Assembly: GCF_000265245.1 (NCBI RefSeq)
Contig: NZ_AJKS02000003.1
Location: 241,927 to 305,926 of the forward strand
DNA length: 64,000 nucleotides
Direction: 5' to 3'
Source: Halomonas smyrnensis AAD6
Lineage (GTDB): Bacteria > Pseudomonadota > Gammaproteobacteria > Pseudomonadales > Halomonadaceae
The notes beneath the pieces were generated by a model. That model was given only the letters and a program-made list of their open reading frames with translations. It did not search any database and was not told the DNA's origin. A program made the translations under genes and the position numbers. Numbering within the stretch: the stretch's first letter is position 1; the number at the start of each line of letters is the position of its first letter. Positions 1 to 7,761 of this stretch are shown piece after piece.

Positions 1-150
1 GGCGCTCTCTGCTACCCCGGGGCCGATGATGGTGAAGTTCTCCTTGCGATCGGAGCCCGGCGAGCGGGTATCGATGAAGGCATTGCGGCAGGGCACCAGG
101 TCGTCGTAACGCACCCGGCGCTGGCGCAGCGTGTCGAGGGTCCAAGTCAT
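1..150 (-). CDS. Partial protein cut by the window edge, possibly a cupin-type protein
   Basis: Only the first 50 codons are present; the gene runs off the left edge. The start is an ATG preceded by a strong AGGAGG ribosome site with a five-base spacer. The start overlaps the stop of the preceding small reading frame as ATGA, so translation is probably coupled. The visible N-terminus begins MTWTLDTLRQRR and contains KENFTIIGPGVAE. That last stretch reminds me of cupin-fold proteins in which a histidine-rich metal site would follow, but that part lies outside the window. It is the last visible gene of the minus-strand operon that starts with the HisD-like gene near 4.7 kb. The coding region is well supported; the family is a guess. 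Confidence 0.6.
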   Translation of the reverse strand, partial: MTWTLDTLRQRRVRYDDLVPCRNAFIDTRSPGSDRKENFTIIGPGVAESA

Positions 151-296
151 GAGGCCTCCTGCTGTCGGTGTTGGGCGATCTGGGCGTGGATAGCGATCTC
201 GTCGAGATGACGCCATTCGCGTGGCGCCACCCTGACGTCTTCGAGGTCGCCCCTGTGATGAAGGCGGCACCGGGAGGTGCCGAGGTAAGTGGTCAT
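147..296 (-). pseudogene. Internally deleted remnant of a SnoaL/NTF2-like gene (49 codons, still open)
   Basis: This small frame has an ATG one base after the stop of the gene before it, and its stop overlaps the next gene's start as ATGA. Its last residues, REWRHLDEIAIHAQIAQHRQ, match the C-terminus of the 322-residue protein encoded at 1658-2626 (REWHQLDEIAIHAQIAQHRQ) at all but two positions. Its middle, CRLHHRGDLEDVRVA, aligns with an internal part of the same protein (FRIHHWIDRED...RRVA). The roughly 45 residues between those two parts are missing. It is therefore best read as a tandem duplicate that lost most of its body but kept a reading frame, and it supplies the ribosome site for the next gene. 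A real micropeptide is possible but less likely. Confidence 0.7.
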
Positions 297-297
297 G

Positions 298-1353
298 TCA
301 GGCCTCGCCTACGGGGAAGGGAATCTCCCCCACCACGCGAGCCTTGTTGAATTCGCGCAGACGCGCGAAGACGTCCACGCCCAGCTGGCGATAGGCATCC
401 AGTAGATCGACCGTCACCCAGTTTTCCCGGATCTTGCCGTCTTCCAATCGCCAGAAATCCAGCGACCGCATGGCGATCTTCTTGCCCGAGGGCGCGATGC
501 CCAGCCAGCCGTCGTCGGTCACCGTCTGCATCATGTTGGGCCAGCCGGTGACCGCCGCGTAATCGCCATCGCCGAAGAAGTGATAGGTGATCTCATCCAG
601 ATACTGACCGCGGTCGGGCATGCCGCTCAGGAAGGGAATCTGGTGCCAGTTTCGGAAGCCGGCGATGCCACGGCCCGTGCCGATGCCGGCCGGCCCGTAC
701 CAGTTCATCCGCTCATGCCAGAACCTTGGCATCTCCATCACTTCCGGCCCGCCCTGGCCGGGGTGTTTCGTCATATGGTCCAGCATCTCTACGATGTGAC
801 GGCAGGAGGCCTGTGACTTCTCCTCGTCCCAGGGACCCGGCACAACGCCATCCATCGTTGCCGGCCCGGGGATGCAGAATTCTAGACCGAGCGAAGGCGC
901 CAGCGGCCAGGCCTTTGCCTGCATCATTACCTCCGGGATATCCCAGATGGCTTGGATCTCGACGACCCGGCCTTCCTCGAAGCGATAAAATTCATGGAAG
1001 CGCATGTGCGTCAAATGGCCGGTCGGTGGAATATCCAACCAGGGCTTCACGAAGGTGCCATAGTAATGGCCCCCGCAACCGATCCAGTCACCACCATGTT
1101 CGGTGCGCCCGCCCATGACGATCCAGTCACGGCGCTCCAGGTCGGGCATGGACTCGAACAGCGGCGCATAGCAGCTGTCGTAAAGCGCCTTCGGACCGGC
1201 CAGGTCGCCGAAGGGGTGGCACATGTGCACCACCGCGTCCGGGGCGATCAGCTCCTCCAGCGCGGTCCGCACGCCTTTCTCGCTAAAATCGCGCATCGCT
1301 TCCCGCATCGGGGCAATCAGCGATTTATTCCGGGTATGAGTGTCCGTCGTCAT
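298..1353 (-). CDS. Tandem SnoaL-like (NTF2-fold) protein of unknown function
   Basis: The product has about 351 residues starting MTTDTHTRNK, with GGAGAGG just upstream; the frame stays open further 5' but without a comparable ribosome site. It seems to hold two SnoaL/NTF2-like cone-shaped domains, roughly residues 15-150 and 190-335. Both show the family pattern of a helical start, an acidic patch and a C-terminal strand reading like FHEFYRFEEGRVVEIQAIWD and LDFWRLEDGKIRENWVTVDL. Such domains are found in polyketide cyclases, ester cyclases and small isomerases or dehydratases, so the fold does not fix a reaction. It lies 304 bases downstream of a related gene and just before a deleted copy. 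A role in the same catabolic pathway as the HisD-like and SDR enzymes is inferred from context only. Confidence 0.7.
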   Translation of the reverse strand: MTTDTHTRNKSLIAPMREAMRDFSEKGVRTALEELIAPDAVVHMCHPFGDLAGPKALYDSCYAPLFESMPDLERRDWIVMGGRTEHGGDWIGCGGHYYGTFVKPWLDIPPTGHLTHMRFHEFYRFEEGRVVEIQAIWDIPEVMMQAKAWPLAPSLGLEFCIPGPATMDGVVPGPWDEEKSQASCRHIVEMLDHMTKHPGQGGPEVMEMPRFWHERMNWYGPAGIGTGRGIAGFRNWHQIPFLSGMPDRGQYLDEITYHFFGDGDYAAVTGWPNMMQTVTDDGWLGIAPSGKKIAMRSLDFWRLEDGKIRENWVTVDLLDAYRQLGVDVFARLREFNKARVVGEIPFPVGEA

Positions 1354-1442
1354 TCTGCAACCTCTCCATTGCACACATTCTTGCCGCCAAGCCTGGTTTT
1401 CTCGCCAACCCTCGCGGTCTGGAGCACCCATCACGCTCTCTA

Positions 1443-1457
1443 TACCGATACTCGGTA
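1443..1457. promoter_or_regulatory. Candidate operator, TACCGA-TAC-TCGGTA
   Basis: Two perfect six-base arms flank a three-base centre, the size expected of a TetR-type operator. On the minus strand it sits inside the spacer of a possible promoter (CTGTTC, 17 bases, TATAGA) about 90 bases upstream of the tandem SnoaL gene. No matching regulator gene lies in the window. Confidence 0.45.
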
Positions 1458-1626
1458 ATGGGAACAGAACAACCTGGCGCCAGAATTCCTGTTGAATACG
1501 AAATCAGTTGAGGCCGCCTTATGACCCGCCACTCACCACGACCCACCTCAACGTCGAGATGGGCCAGGAGCGATGCGATCGCCCCTGGTGAGAGGTAAAG
1601 ACACCAGCGGCATCCAGCGCTAGTTC

Positions 1627-1649
1627 GGCGGTCGCACTCGCCGACCGCC
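1627..1649 (-). terminator. Weak terminator-like hairpin after the 322-residue SnoaL gene
   Basis: Eight-base perfect arms, GGCGGTCG and CGACCGCC, enclose a seven-base loop 9-31 bases beyond the stop codon. No T-run follows, so it may be a weak or Rho-assisted terminator or an mRNA-stabilising hairpin. Confidence 0.4.
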
Positions 1650-1657
1650 CCCTGACA

Positions 1658-2626
1658 TCAGGTCTTTTGTTGACGGTGCTGGGCGATCTGGGCGTGGATG
1701 GCGATCTCGTCGAGCTGGTGCCATTCGCGCACCACGGTGTCGCCGCACAGTTCGGCATGAGTGATGCCGAGCAGCACCACCGGGGCGCCGCTGGCCGGCC
1801 CGAAGACGCCGCCGCCCTGATGGGTGGTGGAAAGCGACCAGCGGAACGCCACCCGGCGCGGCTCGCCGGCGTCTTCACGATCGATCCAGTGATGAATGCG
1901 GAACTGCCCCATGGGGAAGGCGCCCTTGTAGCCGAACCAGAAGCGCTCCAGGTCATCGTGGCCACGCAGGGTGCGCGCTCCCGGCACCTTGGCATCGATG
2001 GCCCGGTCGTAGCCGTCGCGCAAGCGCTCGAGACGAGCGTGCTGCCAGAGATCCCGATAGCGCACGGCCACCGGCCCCAGGGCGTCGATGTCCAGGTCCC
2101 CCTCGGGGCCCCGCCAGCGCTCCACCAGGGCCTCGGCGTCGGGCAGCGCGGCCTTGGCCGCCAGGGCCTCGCCAAGCGCCGCCGGGGAATGACCCAGTTG
2201 CTGGGCCAGACCGGCCTGGTCGCGGACCAGCCATTCATCGACGATGCGATTCTCCCGACACAGGCAGTCGGCGATGGTCATCACACCGGCCCGCACGCCG
2301 GTGGGGGCACCGAAGGCGCCCTCCCCCGCGTGGGTCATATGGGAGAAGATGCGATGCGAGGAATAGTAGGTGCCGGGGGCATCCTCGCTGTCGATGACGT
2401 CCTCGCCGAGCAGGGTGCGATCGGGGAACTCCTGGAGGGTCTCCAGGGTACCGCGGATCACTCCTTCGACGCCGCTGAAGGCGCCTCCCGGGGTCTTCAC
2501 CGGGCAGTCCTTGGCGTAGTAGTCGCGGATCAGGTCGATGCCGCGCCCCTCCCAGATCCACTCGGTGATCTTGAAGATGTAGTCACGCAGATCGACGAAC
2601 TGCGCGTCGAAACCGGTCAGGCTCAT
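1658..2626 (-). CDS. SnoaL/NTF2-fold protein, 322 residues
   Basis: The protein starts MSLTGFDAQFVDLRDYIFKI and appears to have two NTF2-like halves, about residues 10-145 and 185-315. The first half contains IFKITEWIWEGRGIDLIRDY and the second FRIHHWIDREDAG followed by a REWHQLDEIAIHAQIAQH tail. Families with this fold include hydratases, cyclases and isomerases, so the substrate cannot be read from the fold. It starts 19 bases after the SDR stop, so the two are surely co-transcribed. A degenerate copy of this gene lies downstream at 147-296. A helper or lyase role in the pathway of the HisD-like enzyme is inferred. Confidence 0.7.
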   Translation of the reverse strand: MSLTGFDAQFVDLRDYIFKITEWIWEGRGIDLIRDYYAKDCPVKTPGGAFSGVEGVIRGTLETLQEFPDRTLLGEDVIDSEDAPGTYYSSHRIFSHMTHAGEGAFGAPTGVRAGVMTIADCLCRENRIVDEWLVRDQAGLAQQLGHSPAALGEALAAKAALPDAEALVERWRGPEGDLDIDALGPVAVRYRDLWQHARLERLRDGYDRAIDAKVPGARTLRGHDDLERFWFGYKGAFPMGQFRIHHWIDREDAGEPRRVAFRWSLSTTHQGGGVFGPASGAPVVLLGITHAELCGDTVVREWHQLDEIAIHAQIAQHRQQKT

Positions 2627-2645
2627 GCCATGTCTCCTTGTGGGT

Positions 2646-3398
2646 TCAGTGGGCCGTCCAGCCGCCGTCGACCATCAGCGCGCTGCCGGTCACCAGGGCG
2701 GCGGCGTCCGAGGCGAGGAAGGCCACCGGGCCCATGATGTCCTCGATCCGGCCGAGACGCCCCAGCGGTATCTTCGCCAGCACCGCCTCGCGAAAGCCCG
2801 GCTGCTCGAAGAACGGCCGGGTCATCGGCGTCTCGACGAAGGTCGGGCAGACGCTGTTGACGCGGATGCCACGGGGGCCGAGTTCCACGGCCATGGCCCG
2901 GGTCATGCCCTCCACCGCGGACTTTGAGGCGCAGTAGAGGCTGCGGTCGGCGGCGCCCACGTGGCCCATCTGGGACGACATGTTGATGATCGAGCCGCCC
3001 TCCGGCATCGAGGCGATCACGGTCTGGGCCAGGAAGTAGGCGGCCCGCACATTGATGTCCATCACCGCCGCGTAGTCATCCTCGCTGATCTCGTCGATCG
3101 GCTTGGGCCGATTGGTGCCGGCATTGTTGACCAGGATATCGATGCGTCGGCCGCTGAGCGCCTCGCGCACCGCCGCGGTATCGGTGACATCCAGGACCAA
3201 CGCCTCGGCCGAGTGGCCGGCGGCGGTCAGCGCCGCCACCGCCTCCTCGAGGACCGCGGGGTCACGGGCCACCAGGATCACCTTGGCGCCGACCTGGGCC
3301 AGGGCGCAGGCCGCCGCCAGCCCCAGGCCCTTGCTGGCCCCGGTGATCAGTGCCGTGCGGCCATCCAGCCGCTGGCTCGGTGTCTGGGGTAGCGTCAT
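2646..3398 (-). CDS. Short-chain dehydrogenase/reductase (classical SDR)
   Basis: A 250-residue NAD(P)-dependent oxidoreductase of usual SDR length. Residues 14-25 carry the Rossmann motif TGASKGLG, NNAG follows near residue 91, and the catalytic set is Ser (NMSS), Tyr and Lys in YCASK around residues 155-159. The C-terminus ends with the usual VTGSALMVDGGWTAH. A GAGGAG ribosome site precedes the ATG. It lies 24 bases after the HisD-like gene and 19 bases before a SnoaL-like gene. It most likely oxidises or reduces a hydroxy/keto intermediate made by its partners; the substrate is unknown. Confidence 0.9.
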   Translation of the reverse strand: MTLPQTPSQRLDGRTALITGASKGLGLAAACALAQVGAKVILVARDPAVLEEAVAALTAAGHSAEALVLDVTDTAAVREALSGRRIDILVNNAGTNRPKPIDEISEDDYAAVMDINVRAAYFLAQTVIASMPEGGSIINMSSQMGHVGAADRSLYCASKSAVEGMTRAMAVELGPRGIRVNSVCPTFVETPMTRPFFEQPGFREAVLAKIPLGRLGRIEDIMGPVAFLASDAAALVTGSALMVDGGWTAH

Positions 3399-3422
3399 GA
3401 TTGGCTCCTCAATCGGACCGCC

Positions 3423-4733
3423 TCAGGCTTCCACCTGGCCGGCATAGGGCACGTCGCGCTGGCCGTAGCGGCGCACGCGCTCGTTGGCCTGCTCGCCGTG
3501 ACCGGCGAAGCCTTCAAGGGCACAGAGCCGCGAGCAGTAGCCACCGATGCGGGCGGAGGCCTCGTCGGTGAGCACGCGCTGGTAGGTGCAGGTCTTGAGG
3601 AACTTGCCGACCCACAGGCCACCGGTGTATCGCGCCGCCTTCTTGGTGGGCAGGGTGTGGTTGGTACCGATCACCTTGTCACCGTAGGCGACGTTGGTGC
3701 GCGGCCCCAGGAACAACGCGCCGTAGTTGACCATGTTGTCGAGGTACCAGTCGGCGTTCTCGGTCATGATCTGGACATGTTCGTAGGCCATGTCGTTGGC
3801 GACCTGAAGCATTTCCTCGTGGCTGTCGCAGACGATGATCTCGCCGTAGGTCTCCCAGGACTGACGGGCGGCATCGGCGGTGGGCAGCTTCTCGAGCAGC
3901 TCGGCGATCGCGGTCTCGGTATCGCGGGCCAGGGCCTCGGAGTTGGTCAGCAGCGCACAAGGCGAGTTGGTGCCGTGCTCGGCCTGGCCCAGCAGGTCGG
4001 TGGCGCACAGCAGGCCGTCGACGCTGTCATCGGCGATCACCAGGGTCTCGGTGGGGCCGGCGAACAGATCGATACCGACACGACCGAACAGCTGGCGCTT
4101 GGCCTCGGCGACGAAGGCATTGCCCGGGCCGACCAGCATGTCCACCGGGTCGATGCTCTCGGTGCCGATGGCCATGGCACCCACCGCCTGAACGCCACCG
4201 AGCACCAGGATCTCGTCGGCGCCGGCCAGGTGCATGGCGGCGACGATCGCCGGGTGGGCCTTGCCCTTGTAGGGCGGCGCCGCGGCGACCACGCGCTTGA
4301 CGCCGGCCACCTTGGCGGTCAGCACACTCATGTGAGCCGAGGCCACCATCGGATAGCCGCCACCGGGGATGTAGCACCCCACCGCCTCGATGGGCACATG
4401 CTTGTGACCGAGGATCACGCCGGGGCTGTTCTCGATCTCGACCGGCTGCATGGACGCGAGCTGAGCCTCGGCAAAACGACGAACCTGCGCCTGGGCGAAG
4501 CGGATGTCTTCCAGCGACTGGGGGTCGACCTCGCTGATCGCCTGATCGATCTCTTCCTGGGTCAGGCGGAAGCTCTCCGGCGACCAGCCGTCGAAACGCT
4601 CGGAGAGTTCGCGCACGGCGCTATCGCCGCGGGCCTCGATGTCGGCCAGGGTGGTTTCGACGACGTCGCGCACCTTACGGTCGGCTTCGGCGCGCACATC
4701 CTGGGTGGCACCGGACTTGAGATAACGGATCAT
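3423..4733 (-). CDS. HisD-family zinc-dependent alcohol dehydrogenase, catabolic type
   Basis: A 436-residue member of the histidinol dehydrogenase fold, which oxidises an alcohol to an acid with two NAD+ and a zinc ion. Visible family motifs are [55 protein letters not shown] (Gln and His zinc ligands) and the TNHTLPT stretch near the C-terminus. No other his gene is nearby. The partners are an SDR and SnoaL-type proteins, so it is unlikely to serve histidine synthesis. The closest characterised catabolic relative I can name is sulfopropanediol 3-dehydrogenase (HpsN), but no sulfonate-lyase gene is seen here. It is the first gene of its operon, with a palindromic operator candidate 108 bases upstream. 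Confidence 0.8.
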   Translation of the reverse strand: MIRYLKSGATQDVRAEADRKVRDVVETTLADIEARGDSAVRELSERFDGWSPESFRLTQEEIDQAISEVDPQSLEDIRFAQAQVRRFAEAQLASMQPVEIENSPGVILGHKHVPIEAVGCYIPGGGYPMVASAHMSVLTAKVAGVKRVVAAAPPYKGKAHPAIVAAMHLAGADEILVLGGVQAVGAMAIGTESIDPVDMLVGPGNAFVAEAKRQLFGRVGIDLFAGPTETLVIADDSVDGLLCATDLLGQAEHGTNSPCALLTNSEALARDTETAIAELLEKLPTADAARQSWETYGEIIVCDSHEEMLQVANDMAYEHVQIMTENADWYLDNMVNYGALFLGPRTNVAYGDKVIGTNHTLPTKKAARYTGGLWVGKFLKTCTYQRVLTDEASARIGGYCSRLCALEGFAGHGEQANERVRRYGQRDVPYAGQVEA

Positions 4734-4840
4734 GGATTCACCTCGGAATTGCGGAATAGTGATGTTGGGTTCGGCGCCTTCGTTCGCGGCCCGGGCGCTG
4801 GCACAGGATCAACGTGGCGCTGATGGTAATCTGGCATTTT

Positions 4841-4856
4841 TTGCATACGAATGCAA
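4841..4856. promoter_or_regulatory. Candidate operator TTGCAT-ACGA-ATGCAA upstream of the HisD-like operon
   Basis: Perfect six-base arms flank a four-base centre in the 174-bp gap upstream of the HisD-like gene and just after the 2-hydroxyacid dehydrogenase gene. The geometry suits a GntR- or LacI-type dimer. No regulator gene adjoins it. Confidence 0.5.
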
Positions 4857-4907
4857 CAAGGAGGAAAAAGGGCTCCCCCGGGCATTAAACCATGCGAAAT
4901 GTCGGCT

Positions 4908-5876
4908 CTAGATCCACGGCTTCGGCGGGAGCGCCATCATGTCAGGTGACAGCGTCCCACCAAGATAGTCCAGTACATTCTGCGCCGAGCGGGTCGCCAT
5001 GCGAATCGCCCCTTGTCGGGTCATGGCGGCCGAGTGGGGCGTCACGAGTACATCCGACCGGCCAAGCAAGGGGTCTTCTAAGCTAGGGGGCTCGTTATCC
5101 AGCACATCCGTGGCATAGAAACCGAGGCGCCCCGCCTTGAGCGCGGACACCAGTGCCCGCTCATCGACGATACCGCCACGCGCGGTATTGACCAAGATGG
5201 CCCCCGGGCGGCATTTTCCCAGCACCTCGTGTCCAAACAGCCCCGCGGTTTGCTCGGTTCGGGGCATGTGGATACTGATTACCTCAGCCGTTTCCAGGGC
5301 CGTCGCCAAGTCGTCGACCCGCGCCATCCCCTCGGGTAGGGGGGCGTCGACGGGCATGAAGGGATCATAGATCGAGAGCCGTGCACCGAAGGCCGCCGCA
5401 CGAGCGGCGTAGGCACGCCCAATACGCCCAAATCCAACCACCAGCGTATCCGCGCCCTCGAGATCTCGCGCCCCCAGGGAGTCACGTACTGTCCAGTCGC
5501 CAGATCTCACCGCCTCGGTAGCGACCCCGATATTCTTGCAAGCCCCCAATGTCAGGGCCATGGCGTGCTCGGCGACAGAAACCAAATTGCTGTCCGAAGC
5601 AATGGCTACACCAATGCCCAGCTCCGTCATCAAGTTGAAGTCGATATTATCGCAACCGACGCCATGGCGTGAAACCAATCTCAAGCGAGGGGCGGAGCGA
5701 TAAGCGGACTCGGACAAACGCCGCGCGCGTAGAATAACAGCATCAGCGTCCTGAAGATGATCCAGAATCATCTCTTCAGTAGGCTCGGGAAGGTGAACAA
5801 GTTCCACATGAGGCGCATCACGCAACAGGGAAAGTCCTTCCTCACGGATGGGGTCAAGAGCTAGAACTTTTGTCAT
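4908..5876 (-). CDS. D-isomer-specific 2-hydroxyacid dehydrogenase (NAD-dependent)
   Basis: The 322-residue product has the two-domain layout of the SerA/glyoxylate reductase family. The nucleotide-binding motif VVGFGRIG is near residues 146-153, and the catalytic Arg (NTARGG), Glu (LDNEPP) and His (PHSAA) are all present. It would interconvert a 2-oxoacid and a D-2-hydroxyacid with NAD(H) in the cytoplasm. Its ATG overlaps the stop of the aldolase gene by one base (TAATG), so the two are translated together. That makes reduction of an aldolase product, such as pyruvate or a glyoxylate-type aldehyde acid, a reasonable guess. It is the last gene of the AT-richer operon. Confidence 0.88.
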   Translation of the reverse strand: MTKVLALDPIREEGLSLLRDAPHVELVHLPEPTEEMILDHLQDADAVILRARRLSESAYRSAPRLRLVSRHGVGCDNIDFNLMTELGIGVAIASDSNLVSVAEHAMALTLGACKNIGVATEAVRSGDWTVRDSLGARDLEGADTLVVGFGRIGRAYAARAAAFGARLSIYDPFMPVDAPLPEGMARVDDLATALETAEVISIHMPRTEQTAGLFGHEVLGKCRPGAILVNTARGGIVDERALVSALKAGRLGFYATDVLDNEPPSLEDPLLGRSDVLVTPHSAAMTRQGAIRMATRSAQNVLDYLGGTLSPDMMALPPKPWI

Positions 5877-6634
5877 TACTCATCCCCCACTTTCACCGAT
5901 GAGACAGAACCCTTAGAGAAGTACTCCTGCATTGGTTTATGCTCGCTGGCTACCGCTACCATATTCACACCACGCTCGAACCAGGCACGAGCATCTTCCA
6001 TCTTCGGTACAAACGTCGCCACAGGCACGCCTCTGGTTGCACAAGCCTTGATGACACTTTCCACGGCCGACGTCACCTCCGGTGCGTCTAGATCATAAAC
6101 GCCATAGGCAACGGCCAAGTCGGCCCGCCCCACGAAACAGGCACTCACACCCTCTACCGCGGCAATTTCATCGATGGCTTCCACACCCTCGGGATCCTCA
6201 ATCTGCAGAATGACGGAAACATCACTGGCATTCTCAAGGTGCTCGGACATGGACACACGCCCATAGTTTCCCGCACGGTTAGTCGCCGAATACCCACGTC
6301 CTCCGGCACCGTAATGAGCCGCCTCGACAACCTCTCTCGCTTGCTCGGCACTCACGACATGTGGAACGAGGAAACCATCCGCCCCCATATCAAGCACACG
6401 AAGAATATCGGCGGGCGCTCCCTCCGTCAGGCGTACAAAAGCCGGGATTCCTACCGCCTTGGCGGCCAAGAGACAACTGTCGGTTTCTGAGATGCCAAAG
6501 GTCGAGTGCTCGGCATCGAGAACAATATAATCCAACCCACTTCCACCAAGGGCCTCAACGACAACATGATGAGGAGTCTTGATAAATGTGCCCAACAAAG
6601 GAGAGCCGCTAGAAATATCCTTGTTTATATGCAT
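5876..6634 (-). CDS. HpcH/HpaI-family class II pyruvate aldolase
   Basis: About 252 residues, starting MHINKDISSG. The frame allows a GTG two codons earlier, and neither start has a clear ribosome site. Family motifs are LGTFIKTPHHVVVEALGGSG, DAEHSTF, ADGFLVPHV, a metal-binding Glu in ILQIEDPEGVEAI and the Asp in VGRADLAVAYG. These enzymes cleave 4-hydroxy-2-oxoacids to pyruvate (or oxaloacetate) and an aldehyde using a divalent metal. It sits between an Ldh-type dehydrogenase and a 2-hydroxyacid dehydrogenase. The likely sequence is oxidation of a 2,4-dihydroxyacid to its 2-oxo form, then retro-aldol cleavage here. Confidence 0.87.
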   Translation of the reverse strand: MHINKDISSGSPLLGTFIKTPHHVVVEALGGSGLDYIVLDAEHSTFGISETDSCLLAAKAVGIPAFVRLTEGAPADILRVLDMGADGFLVPHVVSAEQAREVVEAAHYGAGGRGYSATNRAGNYGRVSMSEHLENASDVSVILQIEDPEGVEAIDEIAAVEGVSACFVGRADLAVAYGVYDLDAPEVTSAVESVIKACATRGVPVATFVPKMEDARAWFERGVNMVAVASEHKPMQEYFSKGSVSSVKVGDE

Positions 6635-6660
6635 AACCACAACCCATTCAAAATAGAAGT

Positions 6661-7761
6661 TTAATTATCGCCAAAACCCGCTAAACAGCAGTGGAGTAGA
6701 TTTTTTCTCTTAGCTATATCCGCTATCTCTTCAGCCACTTCTTTTGGCAACTCCAAACCAGAAACACACCGCTCTTTCAGGCGTTCTCGCTCGGGGTCTC
6801 CAGGTATCCTCACACGCTCGACTCCCTTCTCAGGGGCCGCTTGACGCAAAAAGGAAAGATAATCAGCCACCTCGGCGCCAAACCCATTCGTATCGTCCAA
6901 CACTTCAGGACGAATAAAGATCGATAACATACCATTACCGAAGGAGTGATCCGTGGTTCCATTGGTGCCATTGCCGGTCAATGCCCCAGCCAGTAGCTCG
7001 CAGGCGAGAGCCAGCCCAGAGCCTTTATGTTCGCCAACAGTTCGCAAGGCACCGGTGCCGGCACGTGGGTCGGGCACCTTTTCATCCAGGGTTGCTCCAT
7101 AGAGCTCACGGGGATCATCAGTCCGCTGGCCACTACCGGAAATCAAGGCGTCACGCGGCAAAGACTTCCCTCCTCGTCCCGCCACCAAAGCCTTGCCTTC
7201 TGCGACCAATGAAGTGGCAAAATCAAGGACGAAGTCATCCCCGGCACCATGAGGCACACCGATTGCGACGGGAGCCGTTGAAATGGCCCTCTGTGACGAA
7301 CCGAAGGGGGCCACTAGGCGCGAGCCAGCCACATTCACAAAGTGGATACTCACCATTCCTTCCGCACAGGCCTGCTCGGCATAGGCCCCCAAACGCCCCA
7401 CATGGCCCGCCCGCCGCAAGGCCACCAGCGATAGCCCATGCTCTCTGGCACGATCGATTCCCAAGGCGGCGGCCTCCGTCGCCAGCCGCTGGCCCATCCC
7501 GTCTTGGCCATCGAACTGCAACATCACACCGGTATCAAGGATAGTTTTCAAAGTCCGGTTCGCGTTGATCTTTCCAGTTCCCAACCAAGCGTGATACCGA
7601 AGAATTCGTATTACACCATGGCTATCATGCCCGCGTAGAGAAGCATCCACCAAATGGTCGCTTACGATTTTCGCTTCATATGATTCACAGCCATCCGACA
7701 TAAGAATATCGCACAGCAAGTTAGCCAACTCACCGGGATCGACTATAGAGCTCGGCATCAT
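6661..7761 (-). CDS. Ldh-family (malate/L-lactate/sulfolactate-type) NAD(P)-dependent dehydrogenase
   Basis: A 366-residue protein of the type II malate/L-lactate dehydrogenase family, which is unrelated to classical Rossmann lactate dehydrogenases. Motifs include LRGHDSHGVIRILRY with the catalytic His, RRAGHVGRLGAYAEQA, ISTAPVAIGVPHG, VLDFATSLVAEGK and GEHKGSGLALACELL. Members oxidise 2-hydroxyacids such as malate, lactate, (R)-sulfolactate, ureidoglycolate or 2,3-diketogulonate. Its ATG overlaps the stop of the LhgO-like gene (ATGA), and 26 bases separate its stop from the aldolase start. Codon use is AT-rich relative to the housekeeping genes to the right. The substrate is unknown. Confidence 0.88.
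   Translation of the reverse strand: MMPSSIVDPGELANLLCDILMSDGCESYEAKIVSDHLVDASLRGHDSHGVIRILRYHAWLGTGKINANRTLKTILDTGVMLQFDGQDGMGQRLATEAAALGIDRAREHGLSLVALRRAGHVGRLGAYAEQACAEGMVSIHFVNVAGSRLVAPFGSSQRAISTAPVAIGVPHGAGDDFVLDFATSLVAEGKALVAGRGGKSLPRDALISGSGQRTDDPRELYGATLDEKVPDPRAGTGALRTVGEHKGSGLALACELLAGALTGNGTNGTTDHSFGNGMLSIFIRPEVLDDTNGFGAEVADYLSFLRQAAPEKGVERVRIPGDPERERLKERCVSGLELPKEVAEEIADIAKRKNLLHCCLAGFGDN

Larger units (their letters stand above)
1354..1657. other. 304-bp intergenic gap within the left operon
   Basis: No gene is supported here. The gap holds a hairpin near 1627-1649 just after the upstream gene and a 15-bp palindrome at 1443-1457 about 90 bases before the downstream gene. Together these suggest that the genes at 1353-1 can be transcribed separately from the HisD-SDR-SnoaL part. 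Confidence 0.5.

Noticed and set aside
3423..4733. Annotation as histidinol dehydrogenase of histidine synthesis
   Set aside because: No his genes are nearby, and the operon partners and operator point to catabolism. Sulfopropanediol dehydrogenase was also considered but not asserted, since no sulfonate lyase or sulfite exporter is present.
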